A DNA stretch of 44,699 bases from Okeania sp. SIO1I7 (GCA_010672585.1 JAAHGF010000008.1:780191-824889); one strand, 5' to 3'. Positions 14,998 through 23,502 are shown, counted from the first letter of the stretch. Numbers and translations: made by a program. The notes: a model not told the origin generated them from the sequence alone.

Positions 14998-16485
14998 TCA
15001 TCGCGTATAGCGGAATTCATACCATGAGCTTTTGGGACTCTTTCGTCCAGCAGTATCCACTGCCCAAACCCGCCAACGGCCAGGTTGCGCACCCACAAAT
15101 TGAAACCTGTAACTGGTCGAATTAATATTACGCACTATCCTAGTCCGACCACCAACATCAGAACACCACTGGTTGGACTGGCAGCAATGATAACAGTCAA
15201 TCTCGACTGTGTAACTTACTGCACCTCTTACAGGAGACCAACATAACATAGTGTTTCTTGGATAATGATTAAAAACAGTTCCATTAACTGGAGATATGAG
15301 TTTTGGTGCAGATAGTGATGTCCTGGAAGTACTAACCTTCCGAAAACGATATTCCTGAACATAATCCCGACGAGTACCATCAGTGAAAATATTTTCGCTC
15401 AGTACACGCAATTGTCCATTGCGCAGCATGGTGAGTCTTTTGATTTCTTTCTTAAAAGAAAATTCCTGACTCACAATTACTGGGTTCCCTTGGAAAGCTA
15501 CAGTGGTTTCACCGTGGTCGCAATCCCTTGGACGACAAGAACCCCAGCTATGAACGCCAAGAAAGTTTCCCTTTTGTCTAATAGCTAATTGAGTGATTCC
15601 CCGTGTATTGCGATCAACATTTTGCCAGTTTCCGACAAATTCATTGAGTCTAGCACGAGTATTGACAAAATTGGGAGTAGCCTCCCGTGGATAACTTATA
15701 GTTACTTCGCCATTTTCAGCTAGTCCTCCACTAAAGTTAACTAAACTCACGAACCACTTACGACCACGGTTGAAATCTGAGGAAGTGACATTGTAGGACA
15801 ATATTATGGGACTAACCCCATCCCGTCGTGCATAATAAGCAACAGGATTTTGCAGTTCCGGTCTATCAGGACCGTTGATAATTAAAGCTAGTTTACTTGC
15901 TGTACCTTCCCACTTAACACGAACTTGAATACGACCAGGTTTACTAAGCTCAATGGGAAAGATTACTCTATCGCCAAACTTAGAGCCAAGTTCAATTCCT
16001 GCGCTTGCTATTCTTACCTTATACATTTGTCTGAACACACCGGGAGGATATTGTTGTGAATTACTAACTTCACTGGTAGCTGCTGTTGATATTTCAAGAC
16101 GATATTGACCACTATGGTAAGGATCTACACCAACTGTATGTAACCCCACTTGAGGTTGTTGAAATGCAATTTTTGTTTCATTTTCGATTGCTCCAAATTT
16201 ATTTTGTTTGTCCCAAAGACCAAAAAAATTAATTCTTCCTTCACCATAGTACAAATCAAAACGACCGGATAAGGACTTTAAAACTATCTGGATCAGATTA
16301 GTGTTGCTTGGTACTTCAAATAAATGACATCTAGCAGAAGAAACTGAATAGTCTCTAGAAACATTGACTGAAGAAGCTACGGGGTTACATTCAAAATTTG
16401 CTAGTGCGAGGGGAACAAAAATTAATCCCAATACTGGTGGCAGAAGCAATATTAGTTTTAGGAAAATTGAACTGCTTGTTTTCAT
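14998..16485 (-). CDS. Secreted multi-domain protein with C-terminal FN3-like domain
   Basis: A signal peptide is clear (ILLLPPVLGLIFVPLALA). The body of about 380 residues is beta-rich and not recognised; repeated strands such as LFEVPSNTNLIQIVLKSLSG and PGRIQVRVKWEG suggest two PPC-like or jelly-roll modules. Residues about 395-495 look like a fibronectin type III/Ig-like fold (LISPVNGTVF, LCWSPVRGAVSYTVEI, PGRWRVWAVDTAGRKSPKS) with an unusual CYHCC...WCSD cysteine cluster. The start is 18 bp after the stop of the TPR gene, so the two are probably co-transcribed. The role is likely envelope or extracellular binding; no enzyme motif is seen. Confidence 0.75.
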   Translation of the reverse strand: MKTSSSIFLKLILLLPPVLGLIFVPLALANFECNPVASSVNVSRDYSVSSARCHLFEVPSNTNLIQIVLKSLSGRFDLYYGEGRINFFGLWDKQNKFGAIENETKIAFQQPQVGLHTVGVDPYHSGQYRLEISTAATSEVSNSQQYPPGVFRQMYKVRIASAGIELGSKFGDRVIFPIELSKPGRIQVRVKWEGTASKLALIINGPDRPELQNPVAYYARRDGVSPIILSYNVTSSDFNRGRKWFVSLVNFSGGLAENGEVTISYPREATPNFVNTRARLNEFVGNWQNVDRNTRGITQLAIRQKGNFLGVHSWGSCRPRDCDHGETTVAFQGNPVIVSQEFSFKKEIKRLTMLRNGQLRVLSENIFTDGTRRDYVQEYRFRKVSTSRTSLSAPKLISPVNGTVFNHYPRNTMLCWSPVRGAVSYTVEIDCYHCCQSNQWCSDVGGRTRIVRNINSTSYRFQFVGAQPGRWRVWAVDTAGRKSPKSSWYEFRYTR

Positions 16486-16503
16486 GTATTTTTCCTCCTG
16501 CGA

Positions 16504-17457
16504 TTATTCTTGAAGTTTTCCTAATTGAACATGAGCTTTATTCTGAAGACTTTTCAGGATTAATTTCTCTTGAAATTCAGGTGGCGCTTCTAAGTCAAGT
16601 ACCTGCCGATATTTTTCTGCGGCCTTAGTTGTATTGTTAGTCTGGGTCAATGCAAGCCCTAAATTGTAGTAAGTTTCAGCAGCAATATTTGTGGAGATAT
16701 TCTGATGTTCTTCATAATGCTGTATAATCTCGTTATAAATATCAATTGCTTGCTGGTACATATCTGTTTTTCCCAGTTCAGCACTTAGTAAATAAGTATT
16801 AGCTAAAGAGAGGCGAATTGCCCAAATATCTTGCTGCCAATCCTTCTCTGGTTTTGTCGAAAATAATAGAATGCTATTCTTAAATTCTTTAACTGCATCA
16901 TCATAGAGTTGTAGTTTGTCAGCTTCTTTCAGTTTCCGATCGCTGCAGTTTCTATAGAGTAATCCCAGTTGATAGTAGGCTTTAGCTGTTAGTTGCTGAA
17001 TTATGTCAATTATTGTTTCTCGATCATAAGCAGATATTACATTTTGTAGAGCCTCAATAGCCTCTTCATTGGGCTGAGAACAATAACTAGGTTGAAGATT
17101 TTCTTTAACAGTAATCGCTAAACCTAAGTTGTAGTTAGCTTTTATATCTACATAAGCTTTAGGATGTTTTATTTCTGCATCTAATGCCTTGCGATATTGG
17201 ACAATAGCTTCATCAATTTTTTCTTCTACAATGCGTTCATTTCCCCACTTACCAATGCTCTGAACTTTTTGACCATATAACAAAGCACCCTGAGCAAGAT
17301 AGGCTCTAGCATATTGATCGTTAATTTCTAGCGCATCTTTAAAAGCCTCTTGAGCTACTTTAAAATAATCCTTAGCTTTTTTCAAATAATTTTTAGATTC
17401 TTCATAAACCCTTTCAGATTTTTTTGTCGGGCTTGAGTTTCCTTTAAAAGAGAACAT
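16504..17457 (-). CDS. TPR-repeat protein, downstream half of a frameshifted gene
   Basis: The 317 residues are mainly tetratricopeptide repeats (KDALEINDQYARAYLAQGALLYG, ETYYNLGLALTQTNNTTKAAEKYRQVL). ATG at 17457 lies 76 bp inside the upstream ORF in the -1 frame and has no clear ribosome binding site. Reading the upstream frame and shifting by -1 at the A7 run (17419-17425) gives a smooth protein, LLKETQARQKKSERVYEESK, which continues the helix without a break. So this is most likely the C-terminal part of one protein of about 600 residues made with the ORF above. Whether the shift is programmed, a mutation or a sequencing error cannot be told. Confidence 0.75.
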   Translation of the reverse strand: MFSFKGNSSPTKKSERVYEESKNYLKKAKDYFKVAQEAFKDALEINDQYARAYLAQGALLYGQKVQSIGKWGNERIVEEKIDEAIVQYRKALDAEIKHPKAYVDIKANYNLGLAITVKENLQPSYCSQPNEEAIEALQNVISAYDRETIIDIIQQLTAKAYYQLGLLYRNCSDRKLKEADKLQLYDDAVKEFKNSILLFSTKPEKDWQQDIWAIRLSLANTYLLSAELGKTDMYQQAIDIYNEIIQHYEEHQNISTNIAAETYYNLGLALTQTNNTTKAAEKYRQVLDLEAPPEFQEKLILKSLQNKAHVQLGKLQE

Positions 17458-18305
17458 TTGTAAAATAAATGACCTAATTTGCCATAAGCTACACCTTGAA
17501 AAAGATAGACAACTTCTAGTCCTTCCTGTGTTATTCCACCAGCTCTTTCTTCTATTATTTTTTGTAGTAATGTTTGAGATTCTTCAATACTAGGTGCTCT
17601 ACATTCTTCTTTGAGAAAAGATGGGATAGTAAGTGAAAGCTTAACATTAGCCAAAATAAAATCGAATAATGTTTCTACTCGCGGTCTTAATTTGTAATAT
17701 AAATTTGTTCGATTTTTTCCTGTTAAGGGTTGCGTAAATGTGATGGGATTACCTAGATTATGATAACCTGTAATTTCTATAGCATCTTCATAATGCTCCG
17801 GCAGATAAAGTTTAGTTTCTAGCTCTTTAGAAGCTGAATCTAACATACCGTAAATCATAAAATCTGCATCAATTCTATCAGCTAGATTTTCAACTTTCGA
17901 TGAAAGTTTATCTTCCGTATCTCCTACAATATATTCAATTGGATTACTTTTAATAAGTCTAAACTTAGCTGATTGAGCTGAACTTTTTTGTTTTAACCAA
18001 TCTTCAATCACTTTGCCCAAAGAATTACCAACCCTTGATGCAGTAATTGTCTTTTTTGCTCCTTTGCGTTCCTTAAACCCAATTAGCGCGACGTTAAAAT
18101 CACCTATCATTGGTTTATTTTGAACTATCCATTGACTGATAACTGGAGTAACTATGGGAACAGTTAATAAGACAATCAAAACTAAGAACAACCAAATCGG
18201 AACAGAAATACTTAGGTTTCCGATTTGGATTACATATCTAATGGAAGAACCATTATCAGCTATGATTTTTTGAACCCTAACAAAGGATTCTTGTTCCTGA
18301 GTCAT
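17382..18305 (-). CDS. Membrane protein with CsgG-like domain, upstream half of a frameshifted TPR gene
   Basis: The start is placed at ATG 18305 (MTQEQESFVRVQK); a longer frame from 18398 would run into the TnpB gene and is not supported. One membrane helix lies near residues 36-58 (VPIWLFLVLIVLLTVPIVTPVIS). It is followed by a domain beginning FNVALIGFKERKG that recalls nucleotide- or CsgG/TolB-like alpha/beta folds (ADFMIYGMLDSA). Near the end a first TPR appears (VVYLFQGVAYGKLGHLFYK), then the frame leaves the homology at the A7 run and stops after about 15 unnatural residues. The TnpB element lies only 52 bp upstream, so its insertion may have removed the promoter. Confidence 0.7.
   Translation of the reverse strand: MTQEQESFVRVQKIIADNGSSIRYVIQIGNLSISVPIWLFLVLIVLLTVPIVTPVISQWIVQNKPMIGDFNVALIGFKERKGAKKTITASRVGNSLGKVIEDWLKQKSSAQSAKFRLIKSNPIEYIVGDTEDKLSSKVENLADRIDADFMIYGMLDSASKELETKLYLPEHYEDAIEITGYHNLGNPITFTQPLTGKNRTNLYYKLRPRVETLFDFILANVKLSLTIPSFLKEECRAPSIEESQTLLQKIIEERAGGITQEGLEVVYLFQGVAYGKLGHLFYKCSLLKETQARQKNLKGFMKNLKII
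17419..17425 (-). other. A7 slippery run at the -1 frameshift site
   Basis: On the coding (minus) strand the zero-frame codons are CAA AAA AAT. This contains A AAA AAT, a fit to the X XXY YYZ pattern of -1 slippage, inside a run of seven A. Transcriptional slippage is equally possible. The two frames join seamlessly only at this spot. Confidence 0.7.
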
Positions 18306-18357
18306 TGCTGTCTTTGTCTTACCGTACGAAAAAAACTGTAGAAAATCGTGACAGCTT
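18306..18357 (-). other. TnpB element right-end region, possible guide-RNA 3' end
   Basis: This is the short gap between the tnpB stop and the next gene start. On the minus strand it contains AAAGCTGTCACGATTTTCTACAGTTTTTTT, a small CTGT/ACAG hairpin followed by seven T. TnpB guide RNAs (omega RNAs) usually overlap the 3' end of tnpB and end at the element's right end. No precise boundary or guide can be assigned. Confidence 0.35.
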
Positions 18358-19563
18358 TTATCTTGATATTGGATTAACCAATACAGGCTGTACGGCACAG
18401 CTCACTATTCCCTCAACAGTAAATGCTCCTGGGAATTTCTTTCTAATTATTTGAAGACTGCCATTGATATCCGCATTAATCACCTTACCAGTTGCACTTC
18501 TGAATAAACCACGTTTGACTCGCTTGCCTACATAGTTTTCATGGCATCTTGGTTTTTCTAGGTCAATAGCAGATGTCTTACTGGTGTAACTTTCTTCGGT
18601 TTCAATGACTTTTACCCCAACCAGTTGACACTTATAAGTTATCTGTTGAATTAACTTATAGTGAGGTATTTGAGTAAAATTTTGGTTGTTTTTTTTGCCC
18701 ATATTTGCACCTTGTTTCCAGTTATCATTTTTGCCTATGACTACAGTACCAATATTATTTGTGGTTAAATACTCAACCACTAACTTACTGGTGTTATGCA
18801 GATAATTCTCGACAAAACGATTTCGGTGATAGGTTAACGCTTCAATCTTACGGCTAGTTTTTCTGTTGCCTTTGAGATGACTTTGGTACTTAGCTTTACG
18901 CTTGTTATATAATTGATTGACGCTTTTTAGTGGCTTCCCATTAATCAGCAGTGGTTTGACACCAGGCTGATTTGTAGATAGAGCAACTAATCTGTCAATC
19001 CCTAAGTCTATTCCGGCTACAGATGTTGAATGTATTTGTGGCTGATTTGTTTTTTCATACACAACTTCAATTATATAGCAGGCAGTCGCAGGTACTATCC
19101 TCACTTCGATTACAGTTTCCACAACTACAGGTATTTTGATTTCACTCATTGATAAGTGACAAATACCATCTTTTAAAGGGACTTTATAGACTGATTCCTT
19201 TGAATATATAACTACATTTCTACCTTTGGTTTTGTCCTTATATTTGGGTATTTTGGGTTTACCTAAAAACTTCCCTGGATGTTGTGACCATTCTTTGATT
19301 GCCTGAAAATAACCACGCCAAGTTGCCACCAAGCATTTTATTATTTGTTTTGATACTTTAGTTGGTAATGCTCTGTAGACATCGCTATTTTTGGTGGCGT
19401 GATATAGCTTGGTTAAATCTAGACTTTTTCCGCACTTGAAAAAATGCTGACGACAATAATAGTTAGCCAGGTTGTACAAGTTTTTTGATTTAAAGGCTAA
19501 CTGATCACACACCCGCCAATACTGATGTGTTCGGTTAATAATATGTCTGTCAACAAGTCGCAT
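18358..19563 (-). CDS. tnpB: TnpB-family RNA-guided endonuclease (IS200/IS605 group), no TnpA
   Basis: The 401-residue protein has the TnpB layout. An N-terminal helical region (DQLAFKSKNLYNLANYYCRQ) is followed by the RuvC-like core: GIDLGIDRLVALSTN (first Asp), IETEESYTSKTS (Glu) and INADINGSLQIIRK (last Asp). The usual four-cysteine zinc finger between Glu and the last Asp is degenerate: TSKTSAIDLEKPRCHENYVGKRVKRGLFRS lacks the CxxC pairs. This is seen in a cyanobacterial subgroup. Known TnpB proteins cut DNA guided by an omega RNA and help the transposon persist. No Y1 transposase gene is adjacent, so it could only move in trans. It sits inside the minus-strand gene series, between the helical protein and the TPR gene. 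Confidence 0.92.
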   Translation of the reverse strand: MRLVDRHIINRTHQYWRVCDQLAFKSKNLYNLANYYCRQHFFKCGKSLDLTKLYHATKNSDVYRALPTKVSKQIIKCLVATWRGYFQAIKEWSQHPGKFLGKPKIPKYKDKTKGRNVVIYSKESVYKVPLKDGICHLSMSEIKIPVVVETVIEVRIVPATACYIIEVVYEKTNQPQIHSTSVAGIDLGIDRLVALSTNQPGVKPLLINGKPLKSVNQLYNKRKAKYQSHLKGNRKTSRKIEALTYHRNRFVENYLHNTSKLVVEYLTTNNIGTVVIGKNDNWKQGANMGKKNNQNFTQIPHYKLIQQITYKCQLVGVKVIETEESYTSKTSAIDLEKPRCHENYVGKRVKRGLFRSATGKVINADINGSLQIIRKKFPGAFTVEGIVSCAVQPVLVNPISR

Positions 19564-19649
19564 TCATCCACTATAATTCATTAGAGTTATTACCTGTTTA
19601 ATATTACAACACTTTTCTACACATAGCAACTACTTTATACAATTTTCAT

Positions 19650-20096
19650 TCAACAGTTAATCACCCCTTCAATCTTGCTTTCATCCCGTGCAACTGTCTC
19701 TTGTTGAACAACACTTTCACCAGTAGCAGATTGTTCCACATCACTAATAGTACTTTTCCTTTCTGCTAGTACTTGCTGTATGACTTTACCTTCCATCAAA
19801 CGCTTAATTTCGTTAGTTAAGTCACTATCTTCTTTCAATAGTTTTTTCAATTGAACTCGAAGAGCCGCTTGAACATCTTCATCATCTGGGTTATCCGCTG
19901 CATCTTTTATTACTTCTTTTGCTGCTGGTTTTGCTTCTACTTTGGGAAGAAGTTTCTTCCATAAAGTCTTTGCTTGCTCCCAAGCATCTTGACCAAAAAA
20001 CTTTCCTGCTTCTTCTGTGGCTTTTTCTCCGGCTTTAAGTAAAAAAGGAAGAAAAGGAGTTAAGAATTTGGCTAAAGTTGCGATGTCTGTTTCCAT
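19650..20096 (-). CDS. Small acidic helical protein of unknown function
   Basis: The 148 residues are mostly helix. A hydrophobic N-terminus (LAKFLTPFLPFLLKAGEKATEEAGKFFG) leads into AWEQAKTLWKKLLPKVEAKPAAKEVIKD, then NPDDEDVQAALRVQLKKLLKEDSDLTNEIKRLM. I recall this pattern from small proteins encoded near cyanobacterial and actinobacterial conflict or signalling genes. I cannot give a family name. The last residues (DESKIEGVINC) end abruptly and the TnpB element begins about 85 bp further on, so the C-terminus may have been cut by the insertion (inference). Confidence 0.7.
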   Translation of the reverse strand: METDIATLAKFLTPFLPFLLKAGEKATEEAGKFFGQDAWEQAKTLWKKLLPKVEAKPAAKEVIKDAADNPDDEDVQAALRVQLKKLLKEDSDLTNEIKRLMEGKVIQQVLAERKSTISDVEQSATGESVVQQETVARDESKIEGVINC

Positions 20097-20301
20097 TTTT
20101 TCTAAATCCTAATGGCTTTGTGGCATAAAGGTAGTGATAGAACTCCGAGGCATCATACTCAGACCAGTTGTTAACCCGGTACTGGGACTTTTATTTGGAC
20201 TTGGACCTGTTCATATCTATCTTACTGCAGTTCTTTGTAGCATAGCCGACTGTAATTTTATACTATTTTCGCCTTTTGTGCAACAAAGCCATGAATTGTA
20301 A

Positions 20302-20724
20302 TTAATTTTGCTCGATTTTCTGTGGTGGAAATGTCAGAAAATTTCCCACTGCACCAATAGTCTGATATCTATTACCTTGAAACTCAGTTGTATAAAGACT
20401 AAATAAGATTAAATTCTGACGTTGAGTGGCATTATCCATTAAATCTTTAATAGTAGTTCTTTGACTTTTAATCAACTTTTCACAACTTTGAACAAAATCT
20501 CCTGTAAAATCACTCAAAAAATCTGGAACTTTTGACTCTTTACAAACAGATTCTCTAATCTCAGTTGCTAGTTTATTAGAAGCATAATTAACATATTCAC
20601 TTCTAGGAGGATTAGTAAATCCCATAACTGTTGCTCCTACTGTCAGAGCGATCGCTCCTGCTTTACTCAGACCCCAAAATAGAGGTGCTTTGCTATAACC
20701 GTTCTTACTTTTATCTTGTAACAT
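20302..20724 (-). CDS. Small membrane or exported protein, unknown
   Basis: The 140-residue protein has one hydrophobic segment near the N-terminus (LSKAGAIALTVGATVMGF). A mainly helical, soluble remainder with two Cys (VCKESK, SCEKLIKSQ) follows. No known domain is recognised. It lies 206 bp upstream of the helical protein and 164 bp after the M48 protease on the same strand. Confidence 0.6.
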   Translation of the reverse strand: MLQDKSKNGYSKAPLFWGLSKAGAIALTVGATVMGFTNPPRSEYVNYASNKLATEIRESVCKESKVPDFLSDFTGDFVQSCEKLIKSQRTTIKDLMDNATQRQNLILFSLYTTEFQGNRYQTIGAVGNFLTFPPQKIEQN

Positions 20725-20888
20725 AATTATAAATACCTAATTATTTTGTATAGTTCAAAGAGCTTAAATGGTCCACTAAAGATAATAAAGTTGATAGCTT
20801 AACTCTGAATGCTTACCATATTTCATACTATTAACTACATCTAAGTACAAGCTAATTTCCGGATAAATTTAGGAAGTAGAGTATATTT

Positions 20889-21848
20889 TTAATTGCCCTT
20901 AATTCGATTAATTTCCTTTTGCAGTTCCTGAATTTGACGGCGCAACTCTTCAGATTCATTTTTTGGGGACTCTACTTCAACCTCAACAGCACCCTCAGCA
21001 CCAGCTCTTTTGTAGTTACCAGCACGAATTTGACGATATTCTGAAGAATTTGCCCAATCTTGTAAATACTGTAGTCTTTCCACAGGGAAAGGATGACTCA
21101 ACATTACACCCTGACCACCATTATAAAGCAAGAATTTGTACACTTGATTTAGGCCATCTTGGTCTAGGTCTTGATAATGCTCGGACTGACGAATAAACTC
21201 TTGTAAGCTACACTCATTAGCATACTTACTACTTACCCCAGCCAATTTCATCATAGTTTGCATGACTAAATTTAGGTCATCCATCACTAATAAAGCTGCC
21301 CGGTCTGCTGATAACTCAGCTTTGCGTCGCCACTCATAGAAAGCATAAATCAATCCACTACTAACTACATTACCCAAACCAAATGTTACTTCCCCAATCA
21401 TAGAAGCTATACCCATTGCCCAAATTGCCATCTGGTTTAAAGTTGGGTGGCCACATTTAATATGTCCTAATTCGTGAGCTAGTACAGTCTTTAATTCTGT
21501 CTCATTTAATAAGTCTAAAAGACCAGTATTTAGGATAATTAAAGGTTGTTCTTTGCCCAAAGAATAGCTATTTACTTGAGGATTTTGAGATACAAATAAA
21601 GTAGGTTCCGGGAGTATATCTAAATCTCTAACGCATCCCCGAAATATCTGATAAATACTAGCATATTGACGAGGCCCAACTTGAATACTATTTCCCATTA
21701 AATAAACATACTGTGGGCGTTCGTAAACAAATTCTACAAATTTGCTGGCAATCAAGTCAAACCCAGGCACGCTGCGTAAAGCATTTTCCGCTTCTCGATC
21801 CAAGGGATGGCGAAAAGCTTCACTAGAAATTCCAGTATAGGTAGGCAT
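20889..21848 (-). CDS. M48-family zinc metalloprotease
   Basis: The 319-residue protein has the zinc-binding HELGH motif at 125-129 (VLAHELGHIKCGH) and the third-ligand region RRKAELSADRAALLV. The preceding block QPLIILNTGLLDLLNETELK is the usual M48 substrate strand. A hydrophobic stretch lies between the two (IWAMGIASMIGEVTFGLGNVVSSG), as in membrane-associated HtpX/Oma1 relatives. The C-terminus is a coiled-coil (SEELRRQIQELQKEINRIKGN). No signal peptide is seen. The family degrades or clips damaged proteins, often at membranes. It is not a close match to the M48 part of the GH92 fusion at the left end. Confidence 0.9.
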   Translation of the reverse strand: MPTYTGISSEAFRHPLDREAENALRSVPGFDLIASKFVEFVYERPQYVYLMGNSIQVGPRQYASIYQIFRGCVRDLDILPEPTLFVSQNPQVNSYSLGKEQPLIILNTGLLDLLNETELKTVLAHELGHIKCGHPTLNQMAIWAMGIASMIGEVTFGLGNVVSSGLIYAFYEWRRKAELSADRAALLVMDDLNLVMQTMMKLAGVSSKYANECSLQEFIRQSEHYQDLDQDGLNQVYKFLLYNGGQGVMLSHPFPVERLQYLQDWANSSEYRQIRAGNYKRAGAEGAVEVEVESPKNESEELRRQIQELQKEINRIKGN

Positions 21849-21923
21849 GATAAAATTTTTGGCGTTGCTGAATTAGTGTATGATATTAATTTTAATACTT
21901 TAGGAGTCAGGATTCAGGAGAGG

Positions 21924-21950
21924 AGTAGGGGAGTAGGGGAGTAGGGGAGT
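21924..21950. repeat. Octanucleotide tandem repeat (AGTAGGGG)3
   Basis: Three AGTAGGGG units plus a partial one lie upstream of the M48 gene. The same motif recurs inside the giant CHAT gene near 29656-29686, which links this intergenic repeat to the coding insertion there. The rest of 21849-22103 shows no gene. Confidence 0.8.
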
Positions 21951-22103
21951 GTGAGAAGTGTGGAGAGTTAAAATTTTCTACCTTAATACTGTGACAATTT
22001 CCCACAAACAAACAGCACAAAGCCTCCTGAAGTTATTGTCAGTTGAGCTGCTCTGAGCGAATAAATATTTTCTGGTGATGATCAGACTGCCTTTGAAACC
22101 AGA

Positions 22104-22577
22104 CTAGATGAAAATTTGTTTGCTGGATTGCCTTGCAGTGGCTGGATTCGATTTAGTATCTATAAATTGCACAGAATCAAAAGTATTAATCCACAGATGA
22201 GCGCCACAACTTGCTGGTTTGTAAGGTCGATAGACAATTTGGCAAGGACCTGAAATATATAACTCATAACCATAATAGTTATGACCGCCGTGCTTAACTG
22301 ACACTACAGCTTCCAATTCTGTTGGAGGCTTAGTTTTATTACTTTGAATTTTGTTTTGATTAACATGAATCATTTTTGGTGTGGTAGATTCTCTCTTGCG
22401 CCACATACCTTTCGGACCCCGCCGAGCCGGGATTATTACAGGCATTCCACTGTCTGATACTGGTATTTCCCAGAATCTGCCTTTTTTCTGTGCTCCTTTA
22501 ACTCTTCCTTGAGCTAATAAAACTAATAAACGTTGACGAGATATACCTAATAAAAAAGATGCTTCTCTAGTACCCAT
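22104..22577 (-). CDS. HTH (MerR/excisionase-like) DNA-binding protein
   Basis: Residues about 3-45 form a helix-turn-helix with wing typical of excisionase/MerR-type domains (TREASFLLGISRQRLLVLLAQGRVKGAQKKGRFWEIPVSD). A basic linker follows (PARRGPKGMWRKRES). The C-terminal half (VSVKHGGHNYYGYELYISG...) is not recognised. A 22-bp near-palindrome lies 12-33 bp upstream of the start and may be its own operator. It could regulate the M48/TPR gene series downstream on the same strand, or may be a relic of a mobile element. Confidence 0.75.
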   Translation of the reverse strand: MGTREASFLLGISRQRLLVLLAQGRVKGAQKKGRFWEIPVSDSGMPVIIPARRGPKGMWRKRESTTPKMIHVNQNKIQSNKTKPPTELEAVVSVKHGGHNYYGYELYISGPCQIVYRPYKPASCGAHLWINTFDSVQFIDTKSNPATARQSSKQIFI

Positions 22578-22588
22578 GATTTTTTTCC

Positions 22589-22610
22589 TTAACTGTTGGA
22601 CAATAGTTAA
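22589..22610. promoter_or_regulatory. Near-palindrome upstream of HTH gene, possible operator
   Basis: The site reads TTAACTGTTGGAC followed by AATAGTTAA, with 2-fold symmetry around TTGGACAA and few mismatches. Its core matches the centre of the family 1 element 60 bp away (TAACTATTGGACAATAGTTA near 22671-22690). Confidence 0.5.
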
Positions 22611-22635
22611 ATATCCAAAAATAGAACAACATTAA

Positions 22636-22726
22636 CAGGACTTATGCAAAGACACTGTGTATAGAGTCCAGTAACTATTGGACAATAGTTATGAGTACTA
22701 TATATAGCGTATCTGCGTAAGTTCTA
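22636..22726 (+). mobile_element. Family 1 miniature inverted-repeat element, 91 bp
   Basis: The ends are CAGGACTTATGCA and TGCGTAAGTTCTA, with 5-bp target duplication ATTAA at 22631-22635 and 22727-22731. The centre is the palindrome AACTATTGGACAATAGTT. Same length and orientation as the copy at 42454, inverted relative to the copy at 34324. Confidence 0.9.
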
Positions 22727-22961
22727 ATTAAATAGTGTTAATTATTATTATTATGTTTACTTCTCCCCCACTCCCCTACTCTCCTACTTCCCCTCCTGGG
22801 AGTCCCCTGCTCAAGAAAGCGTAGATAAAGTTTTTGAGAAATGGTCTAATTTATTAGACATCTGGTAAAAATCAAGAATAAAATAAATTATTATCCATAA
22901 ATTATCAATTGCTCCTCCCTGTTCCCTCTTTTCTGGGTTGTCAACATTACAATCAATATAC

Positions 22962-23399
22962 ATGAATTTACCTTCTTTTCTCTGGCTTTGGAAAATAGCA
23001 GCTTGGTCTATGGGTCTTTCTCTATTTGCCTATTCATTATTAGCAGTAACAGGCGGTTGGATGTTTTTTGCTCGCCATAACAAACAAAAACGTCCCCAAT
23101 GGTTACGAGCATTTCATTATATTGTTGGTGGTATAATGGTATTTTTAGTAATTTTACTACTTACAATTGGTTTGGTGGGGACTATTGGCTATTATGGTGA
23201 CTTGGGTCATTCCGCTCATTTACCCGCAGGTTTAACTGTTGTGACATTGGTGTTAGTTTCCGCGTGGAGTGGGACTCAGATTAATGCTAAACAACCTTGG
23301 GTGCGATCGCTCCATATCACGACTAATATTATTCTGTTGTTTAGTTTTGCAACAGTATCTTTGACAGGTTGGAGCGTTGTACAGAAATATTTGCCATAA
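22962..23399 (+). CDS. DUF4079-type membrane protein
   Basis: Four hydrophobic helices are visible: AAWSMGLSLFAYSLLAVTGGWMFF, HYIVGGIMVFLVILLLTIGLVG, LTVVTLVLVSAWSG and ITTNIILLFSFATVSLTGWSVV. Together with the short length (145 residues) and conserved histidines (RAFHYIVGG, GHSAHLPAG, SLHITTN), this fits the DUF4079 family of cyanobacteria and plastids. The histidines could bind haem, as in cytochrome b561-like folds; this is inference. The start is taken as ATG 22962 rather than the TTG at 22938, since the first residues (MNLPSFLWLWKIAAW) then match a typical membrane-protein start. Confidence 0.8.
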   Translation: MNLPSFLWLWKIAAWSMGLSLFAYSLLAVTGGWMFFARHNKQKRPQWLRAFHYIVGGIMVFLVILLLTIGLVGTIGYYGDLGHSAHLPAGLTVVTLVLVSAWSGTQINAKQPWVRSLHITTNIILLFSFATVSLTGWSVVQKYLP

Positions 23400-23405
23400 G
23401 GGAAT

Positions 23406-23502
23406 TTACTGAATAATTAAGGTAAAAATCCTCTCACTCGCTGTGGAGAAACAATAAAAAATTTTCCTTTTATTCAATCCTCTTCCTTTTAGGGAGAGGT
23501 AA
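23406..23502 (-). repeat. Family 3 intergenic repeat, copy 5 (short form, reverse orientation)
   Basis: On the minus strand the unit runs from TTACC (23502) to AGTAA (23406), 97 bp, exactly the length of copy 4. It shares ACCTCTCC, GAGGATTGA, AAAATTTTTTATTGTTTCTCC and TTACCTTAATTATTCAGTAA. This is the only copy that does not follow a gene in the same orientation. Confidence 0.75.

Noticed and set aside
18306-18398. Longer start (18398) for the CsgG-like/TPR membrane protein
   Set aside because: It would overlap the end of tnpB, and the added residues are the antisense of element sequence; ATG 18305 gives a natural start.
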